DNA of 64,000 nucleotides, from positions 310,001 to 374,000 of the forward strand of contig LT598469.1 in NCBI GenBank assembly GCA_900074745.1. The letters are read 5' to 3'. This DNA comes from Lachancea mirantina. Taxonomy: Eukaryota; Ascomycota; Saccharomycetes; Saccharomycetales; Saccharomycetaceae. The notes beneath the pieces are model-generated. The model was given only the letters and a program-made list of their open reading frames with translations. It was not told where the DNA came from and ran no database searches. Both the position numbers and the translations under genes were made by a program. This document shows positions 26,008 through 35,503 of this stretch, one piece after another; positions within the stretch are counted from its first letter, which is position 1; the number at the start of each line of letters is the position of its first letter.

Positions 26008-29000
26008 ATGGCAGTTGGTATATCGAGCCCTACGCTTATCGATAACAAGAATGATGACAAAAGTCTTATTAGTGGAAAAGTTGATGGTCGACGATCTGCA
26101 GGTGTTCAAAAATCGGAATTGATCAAGCAAATAATTTCGAAACGAGGTGTATTCGAAGGCATTTTGGAATGGTGCAGCGATATTTCGTTGAACGATTGGC
26201 GTGCACATTTATTGCAAATTAACAACCAAGGTAAATTGTGCCAAGCGCCAAGTACTCGTGACGTACAAGACATGCAAGAAACCTTACAAACTACGATGAA
26301 TAATAGTGGGACGATTTTGAAACATTTACAAGGTTGTGAGTTGCAATTGATGGCAGACGAAGGGGGTGGGTCATCCACCTTGAGAGTTTCGACGAAACAA
26401 GCGACAATTTATCTACGATCCAAAGATAGATCGATCTTCATAAGTCTTTTGGCAAGTTTGATATTTTGGCAAAGTCTGAAACCAGCAGGCATCTTTAATA
26501 AGATTTGTGTCTTTCAAACCATTTTCCCGAGTCAAGAAAAGCCAATTGACATGCTGGTATGTCAACTGAACGTGTATGGTCCAATTCCACGTAACCGAAA
26601 TGTGAATATACTAGATTTGAAACAGGAACCACCGCATGACGTAAAGCTCGACGAAAAGACTACAGAGGGTTGGTTTTCTGCAATGGGCACCTTAAAATCC
26701 AATGGACGTTTGGATCTTATTTCCCAAATCGATGGTTCGCTGCTTTATTCGCTGGCGATGCCGCAGTTATTGAGATCCGAGATACAAATCGTCAACTCAT
26801 CCATTTTCAAAAACGAAAACACACTATACGTAGGTTTCATTCCAGAACTGCGAAGACGCCTCAAAGTGTCTCGCAAAACGTCTCTTATTAGGAGCAGTGC
26901 GGGCGAGAGCTGCGACCGGATATATTTACAGTTTCCATTAAGAATTGATTTGGAAGATTGGCTCGTTGCATTGCAATCATTTTCTCGAGCTGAAATGGCT
27001 TCTTTGTTCGGATCGGATAAATCAAATGAGCTCAGAATTTCTAACCGCTTTAAATTGTCAATTTTAGAAGCAGATTTCGGTGGCATTAATCTTTTTGAAG
27101 AACAGGGCCGTGGTCGTCCAGACAACAGTGCTCTTTACGTGAAAGTATTGATTTGGGGGATTACTTGGGCGAAAACGTCACTTGTCTCCGGAACTAACAC
27201 CCCATTCTGGCGGGAAGAGTTTGACTTCAATTTTTCAGTAGGAGTTCCTGATTTGTGCATTAGAGTAATGCAAAAAGTACCCTCTTCAAAGACCACTCAG
27301 ATTCTGGGAGAAATTCACGTCACACAAGGTATGTTGAACGATATGTCTCTCGGTGCCGAAACAAGGTTCCCAGTTTTTCATTTCGAACACGAGAACTTTC
27401 AACTCGGAACTATTTGTATCAAAGCCACATCAAGTTTAAATACCGTTTTGCCATCTATCAATTTTTCCAAGTTTGAAACCATGTTGCTAAGCGCAGATCT
27501 ATCCAAAGTTCGAGAATATGTTTACGATAGGTCTCTTTCCGAATATTTGAAGCTCGAGGATCTCTCTGTGGTATTACTGGACATCTTTCAAGCTATCGGA
27601 AGAATCGATGAATGGCTTCAGGCGTTGAGTGCGAAAGAAATAGCCGAAGCTGATGGTTCCATCCTAAGAAACAACAATAAGAAACTTCCTTCCACACACA
27701 TTTTCAATTCACTGTTTAGAGGTAACTCGATTCTCACGAAATCCATCGAGAAGTATTTTTACAGAGTTGGAAGCGAATACTTGGAACGAACGCTAGGTGG
27801 CATTCTTCGTCGCATTGTGGATGAAGACGTGTTTTATGAACTGGATCCTTCTCGGATCGAGGAAACCGATGAATTTGTCAAGGTGCAGATCATAAAATCT
27901 AACGCTACAGAGTTGATGGCGCTTGCTGAAAAAATCTGGAAATCCATCTGTTCAACTAGCAACGATCTTCCTCCTGAAATCAAACTTCATCTAAAGATCA
28001 TCAGAAAGAATCTCGAAATAATTTGCCATACGACAGATGTTAGAAGCACACTCAATTGTATATCTGGCTTCCTCTTTTTACGCTTTTTTTGCCCAGTGAT
28101 TCTCAACCCAAAGCTGTTTGATTTGGTCGAAGACCACCCTAACGCTCGTCCCAGAAGAACGTTGATCTTACTCAGCAAAATGTTGCTAAACCTATCGACC
28201 ATTACATTCTTTGGCAAAAAGGAACCCTACATGGAAGACATGAACGATTTCATAAGAAAACATGAAGCGGAGTTCTTGGACTACATTGACAAAGTTACGG
28301 AAAAAAAGCTTGACTTCACTCCAAAGCTGCTCAAACTCAGTAGCACAGTCAGCAGGCCAGAGTTACTCATGAATAAAAAAATACTGAAAGAGCTCCCAAC
28401 AAACCCTTTTCTCATTGATAAATACTTACGCGAAACTGAGCTCATAAGCGTACTTGCACACTCTAGGATGAGAAAGGACGACATACTGGCGTCTAAAAAA
28501 CAATTGTCGATCATTCCAGTTTGTAATACGTCTCAAGGACAATACAGTCCTCAGCTAAAAGTCAACATTGGTGAACTGGAATTTGAAAAAATGACAGAAA
28601 ACAATGCGGAGATATTTGGAGATGATCTCATGAAGTATCTCGGGACCCCCGATAATTTGGAAAGCGAGCTTAATATGGAAACCCAGACAAAATACGAAAG
28701 TCATATGGAGCAAATTGAGCAGGAATCGTGCTTGCTCTATAATAAACTGGAGCACCTAACCAATGTCTTATCTGGCTATGAATTTCCTAACGATATTATT
28801 CTCGGTAAAGCTGAGTTTGCTACTTATCTTGTCGAAAGCTTGTATTTGGATGAGAAAAAAAATATTATCAATGACATCAATGGCACGATGGCCAAGGAAG
28901 GGGGACTCAAAAAGTTCTTCTCCGATACAGCCAACAATCTTCCCTTGATTTCTTCTCCAAGAACCACCAATCAAGGCTTTAGTCAGTCAGATGTGATACA

Positions 29001-29154
29001 CGAGACTCGCGCGACTGCATTCACAGAGGTGAGAAAGTCAGAGGGCTCTAAGAATGGAAGGTTTACATCTTTTGTCAAAAGAGCAGGAACTGTCTCTTCG
29101 AACTCTGATAAAGGCTCTTCAAAACTTTTGCGAATCTTCAGGAAACGCGCCTGA
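26008..29154 (+). CDS. BUD2: Ras-family GTPase-activating protein Bud2
   Basis: This protein has 1048 residues. A C2-like domain lies near 343-480 (Leu-Ser-Ile-Leu-Glu-Ala start, Trp-Arg-Glu-Glu-Phe-Asp-Phe core). A RasGAP domain follows at about 540-790, marked by Thr-Leu-Gly-Gly-Ile-Leu-Arg-Arg-Ile and the signature Phe-Leu-Arg-Phe-Phe-Cys-Pro-Val-Ile-Leu-Asn-Pro. Bud2 stimulates GTP hydrolysis by Rsr1/Bud1 and so fixes bud-site selection. The C-terminus is basic and Ser-rich. Length is close to S. cerevisiae (1104). It follows SEC14 on the same strand, as BUD2 does YKL091C, and converges on NAM7 with 87 bp between stops. Confidence 0.94.
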   Translation: MAVGISSPTLIDNKNDDKSLISGKVDGRRSAGVQKSELIKQIISKRGVFEGILEWCSDISLNDWRAHLLQINNQGKLCQAPSTRDVQDMQETLQTTMNNSGTILKHLQGCELQLMADEGGGSSTLRVSTKQATIYLRSKDRSIFISLLASLIFWQSLKPAGIFNKICVFQTIFPSQEKPIDMLVCQLNVYGPIPRNRNVNILDLKQEPPHDVKLDEKTTEGWFSAMGTLKSNGRLDLISQIDGSLLYSLAMPQLLRSEIQIVNSSIFKNENTLYVGFIPELRRRLKVSRKTSLIRSSAGESCDRIYLQFPLRIDLEDWLVALQSFSRAEMASLFGSDKSNELRISNRFKLSILEADFGGINLFEEQGRGRPDNSALYVKVLIWGITWAKTSLVSGTNTPFWREEFDFNFSVGVPDLCIRVMQKVPSSKTTQILGEIHVTQGMLNDMSLGAETRFPVFHFEHENFQLGTICIKATSSLNTVLPSINFSKFETMLLSADLSKVREYVYDRSLSEYLKLEDLSVVLLDIFQAIGRIDEWLQALSAKEIAEADGSILRNNNKKLPSTHIFNSLFRGNSILTKSIEKYFYRVGSEYLERTLGGILRRIVDEDVFYELDPSRIEETDEFVKVQIIKSNATELMALAEKIWKSICSTSNDLPPEIKLHLKIIRKNLEIICHTTDVRSTLNCISGFLFLRFFCPVILNPKLFDLVEDHPNARPRRTLILLSKMLLNLSTITFFGKKEPYMEDMNDFIRKHEAEFLDYIDKVTEKKLDFTPKLLKLSSTVSRPELLMNKKILKELPTNPFLIDKYLRETELISVLAHSRMRKDDILASKKQLSIIPVCNTSQGQYSPQLKVNIGELEFEKMTENNAEIFGDDLMKYLGTPDNLESELNMETQTKYESHMEQIEQESCLLYNKLEHLTNVLSGYEFPNDIILGKAEFATYLVESLYLDEKKNIINDINGTMAKEGGLKKFFSDTANNLPLISSPRTTNQGFSQSDVIHETRATAFTEVRKSEGSKNGRFTSFVKRAGTVSSNSDKGSSKLLRIFRKRA

Positions 29155-29241
29155 AATTCGATGTGGGCTTTTGCGCCATGGGACTCGCTAATATCCGAGG
29201 GATATCATCAGTATTAGCAACTTGTTATTTTGGATTAGTTT

Positions 29242-32193
29242 TTAACCTGATATATTCAATTCACGGAAGGAATGCAAACCCTTCATCCGATCGTCACCAT
29301 CTGGGCCCTTATAATCGTACTTCGAAAAGGCCCCATTGTTATTTTGAAGTCCTCTTGCAAGACTAGAGTCCAATCCAAACTTTTCACTGTAGACATTAGC
29401 ACCTGGTTGTTCTTTTCCACCAAATCTTTGTTGAAACGCCTCTGCCTGCCAGATGCTGGAGTTCACAATTTTTGTGTCTTGTTCTTTATGCAATGCCTCG
29501 AATCCATTTGAACCAAAATTTTCAGGACCTCCAAAGGAAATCAAACTTTGCGTATCAACGTCGTCGAAGCCCATTTGATTGAAACTTCCTGCTTGGCTGA
29601 GATCTAATCGCTGTGATATCATCCTTCTTTCATTTGGAGTGGTTCTTGTTTTGGTGAGTTGTACGGTACATAGCTGAAGATTGTCAAGCGAACCCTCAAC
29701 TAGACATCCCTGTTCTCTAAAATGTATGAGAAGGTGGCTCCAAAGGCTATTCCTGGACAAGGATTTAGGGTTTCCTAAAATAACAAGTCCATATTTAGCA
29801 CGCGTGAGGGCAACATTCAAACGCCTTGGGTCACTTAAAAATCCAATTGCTTGTTGTTCATTAGCACGGACACATGATAAAATGATGTAATCTTTCTCCC
29901 GGCCTTGAAACGCGTCCACGGAGGCAACCTCCACATTCATGTACAATTCTTTGTCCAGTGAACCGTTCATCTGCATGTATTGCACAATGTAGGCCCTCTG
30001 CCCTTCATATGGGGTGATAACACCAATTTGTTCAGGATTAACCCCGTCTCGAAACAATCTAGTTATCACGCGCTCGCAGTTCATAGCCTCGATTCTGTTC
30101 AAATAAGATGTTCCGTTACCGGAAATCTCCTCCCGACCGTAGTTAGACCAAAACATCATTGGTACATCGTGGATTGGCCAAGGGAAAGTACTCTTCGCAA
30201 TGGTGCGCTGTTCAATCGTGACACCGTTTTGCAAACTTCCCTCATAAAACATGTTACTTGGAAACTCACTTAGGTGAGGGTTCATACGGTACTGAACTTC
30301 AAGACGAATAGGAGTATGACCCAAAGAGATGAGCCTTTCGAACAAGGACTGTCTCAATCCTGCGTCAGCTGCTTTTCTGTCAAGAATAACCGGGCCCAGC
30401 TGCTGATGATCGCCAACCAAGATAACTTGCTTGGCACCTTTCACAATGGGGATTAAGCACTCGGGCTCTGAAGCCTGAGTACTTTCGTCGATCAAAACGG
30501 TCCTAAACTTTGCTTCAAGTCTTCTGTCTCCAGCTCCGACGCATGTACAACAGACGACATCAGCTTTTTTCAAAATTTCAACCTCTGATTTTTTCACCTG
30601 CTTAACAAACTTCTTGGTTTCGATCGATGATAGCTCACCCGATTCTTCTTTAATTTTGAGCAGTTTCTTCAATTCACCTTTGGCAGATCTCGAAACCAAA
30701 TTATGCAACCCCAAATCGGAAACAGAACTTTCCACATCCTCTCTACTTTTAGCCGTTAGTCTGACGACTTTCAATCCCAAGTCACGTAGCTTCGAAGCCA
30801 AGTGGTCAACGGCAACATTTGATGGCGCGCAAACTAAAATACGCTCCTTGTGCAACCTTGACAAATGGTAGACAATGGTAGCAGAAGTGACAGTTTTACC
30901 TGTTCCTGGTGGACCTTGAATGAGCGACAAGGGTCTTTGAAGAACATGTCTGACGGCGTTTGCCTGAGAAACGTTCAACTGAGCGAAATGAGGAATTGAG
31001 AATTGTTCTGGCAGATTTACGTCAAATTCGAGATCTGGAACCTCATGCCCTAGGATCTTGTAATAAAGAAAGCCGGAAATCGATTTTTTAACCACTGCAA
31101 ATTTCTTCATGGCTTCTTGCATTCTGTCATAAGAAGTACCTTTCCAAACGAATTCTGCTGTGAACCCAGTAGTCATATTTGTGGGTGGTGCGTTTTTACT
31201 GGCCTTCAATTCCAAAGTAAATTCATCTTGGAAGCTATTGGGCAAAGGGACAATATATCCACGACCTTCCCATTCTGGAAACTGTAGACCCGAGTAACGT
31301 AGAATCATTTCATCACCCACGGCGACTTTTAAGCCGTTCGACTCGAAAGTCGACAGTGCAAACGATGCCAAATGTCTCTTGTTCATGCCAAGAGACCAAG
31401 ATACTGAAATATGTTCCAGAGCCTGAGATTCTTTCAATTGCTTGTCGTAATCTGCTTCGAGTTTCACAAGAGGTCCGAAAGACCGTTGGTACTGATACGC
31501 GTCTGTGTAACGCATGAGCACGTGAGTGACTTGTTCCTGTTCGTCTTGAGATTCGATGTCATTTATAGTGGCATCTTTGTTCGATCTCCACTTGGCTTCG
31601 AGTTTAGATATTTGGGCTGGTGTTATGATTCTGGCCTTGAGCAATTCGTCTTCACCGGGCTCCTCGGCAACCCATGACAAAAACTGGCGGTTTTCAATAA
31701 GCGACTGCCATTGATCGGTGTCCCAGTTGATATTCTTAGTCTGGGCACAGGGTAAACGGCACAATAGCACGACAACGGCCTCAGTTTTCGCTGAAACGAA
31801 CCCCAAAACAAATGCGTTTTTGCAACCGCAATTGTAGCATTCTAGCACTGTGTCACCCAAGTCAGATTCTGGATGCAAAGACACCACATTGTGGTGAGAT
31901 AGTACCAAATGGTTGATAATGTGGGAGCTAGAAGTACCATTTCTGGAGTTGCAGAACCATTTGTTGCACGTGTTACATTTTGCCACGCACTTCGGAGAGT
32001 CAATCCCACAGTATGCGCATGCATACTCGGATTCCGTTCTGATCGCTGTATTGCCCAATTCTTCATGTTCTTGCGTGAAATCTTCGATCAAGTCATCATC
32101 CGAATACGTATAGAACTCTTCATTATGGACATCATTGCCATTAATCTTGGAATCGACGGTTTGGCTTGTGAAATGCTCGTTTTCACTGGCCAT
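29242..32193 (-). CDS. NAM7: Nonsense-mediated decay helicase Upf1/Nam7
   Basis: The ATG at 32193 gives 983 residues (S. cerevisiae 971); an upstream in-frame ATG at 32316 adds 41 hydrophobic, unconserved residues and is less likely. The N-terminal Cys/His-rich zinc domain begins Cys-Ala-Tyr-Cys-Gly-Ile-Asp. The SF1 helicase core has Gly-Pro-Pro-Gly-Thr-Gly-Lys-Thr, then Asp-Glu-Ser-Thr-Gln-Ala-Ser-Glu-Pro-Glu, Gly-Asp-His-Gln-Gln-Leu-Gly-Pro, and Arg-Leu-Asn-Val-Ala-Leu-Thr-Arg-Ala-Lys. The C-terminal tail is divergent. Upf1 with Upf2 and Upf3 degrades mRNAs with premature stops. It is by far the most conserved protein of the window. Confidence 0.97.
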   Translation of the reverse strand: MASENEHFTSQTVDSKINGNDVHNEEFYTYSDDDLIEDFTQEHEELGNTAIRTESEYACAYCGIDSPKCVAKCNTCNKWFCNSRNGTSSSHIINHLVLSHHNVVSLHPESDLGDTVLECYNCGCKNAFVLGFVSAKTEAVVVLLCRLPCAQTKNINWDTDQWQSLIENRQFLSWVAEEPGEDELLKARIITPAQISKLEAKWRSNKDATINDIESQDEQEQVTHVLMRYTDAYQYQRSFGPLVKLEADYDKQLKESQALEHISVSWSLGMNKRHLASFALSTFESNGLKVAVGDEMILRYSGLQFPEWEGRGYIVPLPNSFQDEFTLELKASKNAPPTNMTTGFTAEFVWKGTSYDRMQEAMKKFAVVKKSISGFLYYKILGHEVPDLEFDVNLPEQFSIPHFAQLNVSQANAVRHVLQRPLSLIQGPPGTGKTVTSATIVYHLSRLHKERILVCAPSNVAVDHLASKLRDLGLKVVRLTAKSREDVESSVSDLGLHNLVSRSAKGELKKLLKIKEESGELSSIETKKFVKQVKKSEVEILKKADVVCCTCVGAGDRRLEAKFRTVLIDESTQASEPECLIPIVKGAKQVILVGDHQQLGPVILDRKAADAGLRQSLFERLISLGHTPIRLEVQYRMNPHLSEFPSNMFYEGSLQNGVTIEQRTIAKSTFPWPIHDVPMMFWSNYGREEISGNGTSYLNRIEAMNCERVITRLFRDGVNPEQIGVITPYEGQRAYIVQYMQMNGSLDKELYMNVEVASVDAFQGREKDYIILSCVRANEQQAIGFLSDPRRLNVALTRAKYGLVILGNPKSLSRNSLWSHLLIHFREQGCLVEGSLDNLQLCTVQLTKTRTTPNERRMISQRLDLSQAGSFNQMGFDDVDTQSLISFGGPENFGSNGFEALHKEQDTKIVNSSIWQAEAFQQRFGGKEQPGANVYSEKFGLDSSLARGLQNNNGAFSKYDYKGPDGDDRMKGLHSFRELNISG

Positions 32194-32704
32194 CGCTTTC
32201 TCTATCGCTAAAAGTGCGAATAAATCGAGTTCAGAGATACAAAAAATTGCGCTAAAAGGATAATTCGAAAGCGTCAAACAGGGGTAGTCAGCTTCCGTGA
32301 TGCCATGAAATAACAAATGTGATCTGTAATGGCAAACACAGGTCTTATTTTATACACTTTTTTGCGATCTAGAAAGTGCGATTTGGGCAGTTTTGCAGTG
32401 GTGAAAATTTCAGTTGGTGTTGAAGTTTTTCAGTATTCTGAGATGATGATGATGAGCTGTACCAAGAAGAACACCGAGAACGCCGTGGGAAGATGCGACC
32501 AGGTGCTTAACTCGTTGTAGTATTAGAAGTTTTAGTAGTAGTGAATCGAGTTGAGAATCGACCACAGTGACTGTGGAGACAGTGTAATGTAGCTTTATAG
32601 ATTAACACAATGCTAGTTATCGAGACCCGTTCGTAGGATGTCTGTAAGACTGTAGATTAGCAAAAACTGGGTCTAGGAGGAGGCTGCACGGGGCGCGCGG
32701 GGCG
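32194..32704. other. NAM7 upstream spacer
   Basis: This 511-bp spacer holds the NAM7 promoter and the 3' end of the MBR1/ISF1 gene. A short run of GATGAT units lies near 32442-32455. ATGATGA occurs there, but no D box or terminal stem follows, so no snoRNA is called. GC content rises at its right end, the edge of the first GC island. Confidence 0.5.
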
Positions 32705-33559
32705 CTACGTCATTGAATTCAGCAAGGACACCTCTATGGAGGAAACACGCGATTTTCGCCTGTGAATGAGGCTGGGAATGCTGTATGTAGAATTTTTGGA
32801 GGACGGCGCCGCGGCATTTGAAAGACCGGGGTAAGGTGAGGTGTCGGAATTGGAAGGGGAACTGCAACTTGATTTGGAGCGGCACGAGTCCTGAGACGCA
32901 TTGAAGGGCAATTCTGGGCTACGGGCCACCTGGGGCGTTTCGTCGTGAGGTTCACGACTAACGGTCGGCTCGGCAGGCTCGAAGAATTCAGCTGTGGCAG
33001 AATCGAGTTCTGAGCTGACGAATCGTTCCAGACAGTATAAATGAGTCGGAATCGCAGCAGAGCCGCTGAATGACGACCGGGACCGGGACCGACTCGAAAC
33101 GGAAGCGTCTAGGTTGTGGTGGGTTGGTGAGGGTAGCGCATTGTCGGGCGCGTCGGGCATGGATTGTCGCGACGCCTGGCGCGACAATTGTACCATGAAA
33201 CTGCTGGTGCGCGAACACCGGAGCATGGGTTCGTCGCAGTCGGCGCACTTTTTCCAGCGCCGCAGCCGATGGCACGTACTGCAACGCGGCATATCGGTGT
33301 TTTCAGAATTACCGCTGGTTTGCTGTCTAGCTTGCACAGGCACAGCACGCGCATACTGCGCCTGTACGCCTTCCAACAGCACGTCTTCATCGTCACAGTC
33401 GGACGCTTCTTCGTCGAGCCCCTCCCAGGCGTCAGAACACGGATCCTGAACGCACCGCTCGAAAATGTCCAGACTGTCGTCACATTCACACACGTCGCTC
33501 GTGGTGTCGCTCAAACCGCTTTTGCCGGTCTTCCTGTTGGATTCGGTGTCTACTTCCAT
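32705..33559 (-). CDS. MBR1: Mbr1/Isf1-type protein
   Basis: This frame encodes 284 residues, mostly low-complexity, Ser-, Glu- and Pro-rich and probably disordered. A Cys-x2-Cys...Cys-x2-Cys pair near 90-115 (Cys-Ser-Thr-Cys-His, Cys-Ala-Asp-Cys-Asp-Glu-Pro) resembles a small zinc-binding knuckle. An N-terminal Asp-Ser-Leu-Asp-Ile-Phe-Glu-Arg-Cys-Val-Gln-Asp-Pro patch looks like the conserved Mbr1/Isf1 start. The name rests mainly on position: between NAM7 and YJU3, exactly where S. cerevisiae has ISF1 (YMR081C) and MBR1 (YKL093W). Those paralogs suppress mitochondrial function defects, and the molecular activity is unknown. Codons are GC-richer than in NAM7. Confidence 0.75.
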   Translation of the reverse strand: MEVDTESNRKTGKSGLSDTTSDVCECDDSLDIFERCVQDPCSDAWEGLDEEASDCDDEDVLLEGVQAQYARAVPVQARQQTSGNSENTDMPRCSTCHRLRRWKKCADCDEPMLRCSRTSSFMVQLSRQASRQSMPDAPDNALPSPTHHNLDASVSSRSRSRSSFSGSAAIPTHLYCLERFVSSELDSATAEFFEPAEPTVSREPHDETPQVARSPELPFNASQDSCRSKSSCSSPSNSDTSPYPGLSNAAAPSSKNSTYSIPSLIHRRKSRVSSIEVSLLNSMT

Positions 33560-34378
33560 TAACCGGCTTGGTTGCTTTTTGTATCGACACTCTGTTGTAG
33601 TTGCTTTTGGAACCTGGTTCCTAGTTTCGGATCTTACTGATTATCCAAAGGACTTCCACTGCTGTAACTTGTAGCTCGTTGAACCCAACCGGCTAATATA
33701 TGCAATGATTCCTGTGCTCACATCGCACGTCTTTTAAAACTCACACGATTTTGCGAGTTATCGCGGACTGCAGGCAACGCATGCGATGCAGGCCGTTCCT
33801 GCAGCTCCCACAGGGAATTCTGTGCCTGGAGTGTTCGATGCATGCATACCGCGTCTGGGTGGTGCCTGTAAATGCGCAGCCCGTACATCTCCGACGGCGT
33901 TAGCCGAGGCAGGCCAGGCGGAGCGTAGGCGGAGCCTAGACGGGCGGGCGGGTAGGGGCAGTCACCACGTCTGCCAAGGGCTGCCAAGGGGCCCGCCAAG
34001 GGGCCTGGGACAACCGCGGGGCTCCGCAGGGGCAGCCTAGGGGCAGCCCCTGAGCAGCCCTTAGGCTGCCCAGGGGGGACCGTAGCGGCGGCGGGAGTTG
34101 CGGGACTACGCAGGCACGACGCAAGGGGGCGGGGGTAGCGGCAGGGGGCCGCTGGCGGGCGTCAGCAGGCGGGCGTCAGCGGCGGGGGCGGCGGGGGCGG
34201 CGGGGCGTCCAGGCTCGCAGCTGGTAGGCACAGGGGCAGTAGGGCGGGGGACAAGGTAGCAAATGAGTAGCAAACGAGTAAGAGCGAAACAGCAAAGGGA
34301 AAGAGATAGCGAGGCGGTGAGGTAGCGCAGCGCAAGGGCGGGTAAGAAGAGAAGGCATGTGACCTGGAGCTCGGCGGC
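33560..34378. other. GC-rich spacer with inverted repeat, short tandem repeats and G-runs
   Basis: This 819-bp spacer lies between the YJU3 stop and MBR1 start and so contains the MBR1 promoter. From about 33.90 to 34.24 kb it is extremely GC-rich. It has imperfect 10-12-bp tandem units built on CTGCCAAGGG (33971-34002). A 10-bp inverted repeat (34030-34039 with 34062-34071) has an inner palindrome GGGGCAGCCCC at 34040-34050. G-runs near 34178-34206 could form a G-quadruplex. Frames across it are low-complexity Pro/Arg/Gly translations of GC repeats and not called. I see no transposon feature. Confidence 0.8.
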
Positions 34379-35338
34379 TTACGTCTCCGCGACGTCTCCG
34401 TCACAACGCGCTCTTAGCCATTCGGTGGCATCGGTAGACATTCTTTGGAACGTCTCGTCACGCTCAAGGCACAACGAATGGCAGGCGTCCTTGTAGGTCT
34501 TTATAGTCTTGTCACGCGACCCACATAGCTCGTAGAATTGACGAGACCCGGCCGGATCCGTAATCTGATCCCGTTCCCCGTGCATCAACAAGACTGGGGT
34601 TTGGAACCGCGCCGTACGTTGCTTGTCGCGCACCAGACGTTTCCCGCGTGACAAAAAGTCGTAAATCTGGCGCAGTGATCCCAGCAGCGGAACCGTGAGT
34701 GGATCGTGTTCCAGATACTCGCGGAACGCGGGATCCGAGGTCGTGGCATCGATATCCAGCGCCGTGTCGATTCGAAGCCCCGGCAACGCCGCAGCCAGCA
34801 ACGGCGACAGAAAGTCGACCACCGCGCTCGGAGCGGAGTGCCGATGCATCAGGATCAACGGTCCCGTTACCATTATGCCTGCGATTTGGTCGCGGAATTT
34901 GCCGTCGCACCCGTAGTTCAGCGAAATCCCGCCGCCCATGGAATGACCGAACAGAAACAATGGCACCTGCGAAGCCTTGTCGTGTAGATTCCAGTCAATG
35001 AAATGGTCCAGATCGTCGAACGTATGGAATTCGTTCGTGAGACCGCGGGCACGCGTGCCCGCGGTCTCACCGGATCCACGTTGGTCGTAAACGAACGATT
35101 CAACTCCAACGCTACTCAATTGATCCATGAACCGTGCATACAACTGCGTGTGTTCGCCGAAACCATGCACTATCAGCACTCGGGCCTTGGTTTCGGGTCC
35201 ACCTGCGCCCCATTTAACACACGTGAACGATGCCTTGTTGTATTCATGTTTGAACTTCGACTGGGTCGTCGGTGACGCCTGCTGGCATGTGTATGGGTAA
35301 TCTAACGGTGGAGTCTTGGGTTTTGCACTGAAAAACAT
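34379..35338 (-). CDS. YJU3: Monoacylglycerol lipase Yju3
   Basis: This 319-residue alpha/beta hydrolase (S. cerevisiae 313) has the His-Gly-Phe-Gly-Glu-His oxyanion region near 58-63 and the nucleophile elbow Gly-His-Ser-Met-Gly-Gly, Ser at 133. The acid is in Met-His-Gly-Glu-Arg-Asp, and the catalytic His in Asp-Ala-Cys-His-Ser-Leu. Yju3 hydrolyses monoacylglycerols on lipid droplets and membranes. Codon third positions are GC-rich. The coding sequence contains a 34-bp perfect palindrome at 35037-35070 that encodes a loop between the Gly-Ser-Gly turn and the Thr-Asn-Glu-Phe-His segment without breaking the frame. It is followed by YJU2 on the same strand, as YKL094W-YKL095W. Confidence 0.96.
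   Translation of the reverse strand: MFFSAKPKTPPLDYPYTCQQASPTTQSKFKHEYNKASFTCVKWGAGGPETKARVLIVHGFGEHTQLYARFMDQLSSVGVESFVYDQRGSGETAGTRARGLTNEFHTFDDLDHFIDWNLHDKASQVPLFLFGHSMGGGISLNYGCDGKFRDQIAGIMVTGPLILMHRHSAPSAVVDFLSPLLAAALPGLRIDTALDIDATTSDPAFREYLEHDPLTVPLLGSLRQIYDFLSRGKRLVRDKQRTARFQTPVLLMHGERDQITDPAGSRQFYELCGSRDKTIKTYKDACHSLCLERDETFQRMSTDATEWLRARCDGDVAET
35037..35070. repeat. 34-bp perfect palindrome inside YJU3
   Basis: The 17 bases 35037-35053 are the exact reverse complement of 35054-35070, with no spacer at the centre (ACG|CGT). It contains nested CCGCGG and ACGCGT and is about 70% GC. The flanking bases do not extend it. It encodes Glu-Thr-Ala-Gly-Thr-Arg-Ala-Arg-Gly-Leu in the YJU3 frame. 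Confidence 0.97.
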
Positions 35339-35503
35339 CGAGAAATGGCCCTTTTCTTGGTATTTTGGTAGTCCGTTTGGTGGTGCCCTCTAGTGGATTT
35401 TTTAGCGAGCCTTGTTTTCCACTTAGTGTGTTCATGAACGAAAATCTTGGAGATGAGCTGCCAGAAAAACCAGAAAACTATACAAACACACTACCTTTCA
35501 TGT

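Noticed and set aside
32438-32460. ATGATGATGATGAG as snoRNA C box
   Set aside because: No CTGA box or terminal stem downstream; it is a short GATGAT run.
33718-34404. Frames of 60-98 codons in the GC-rich MBR1 spacer
   Set aside because: They are Pro/Arg/Gly repeats produced by GC repeats; none has a motif or a conserved neighbour.
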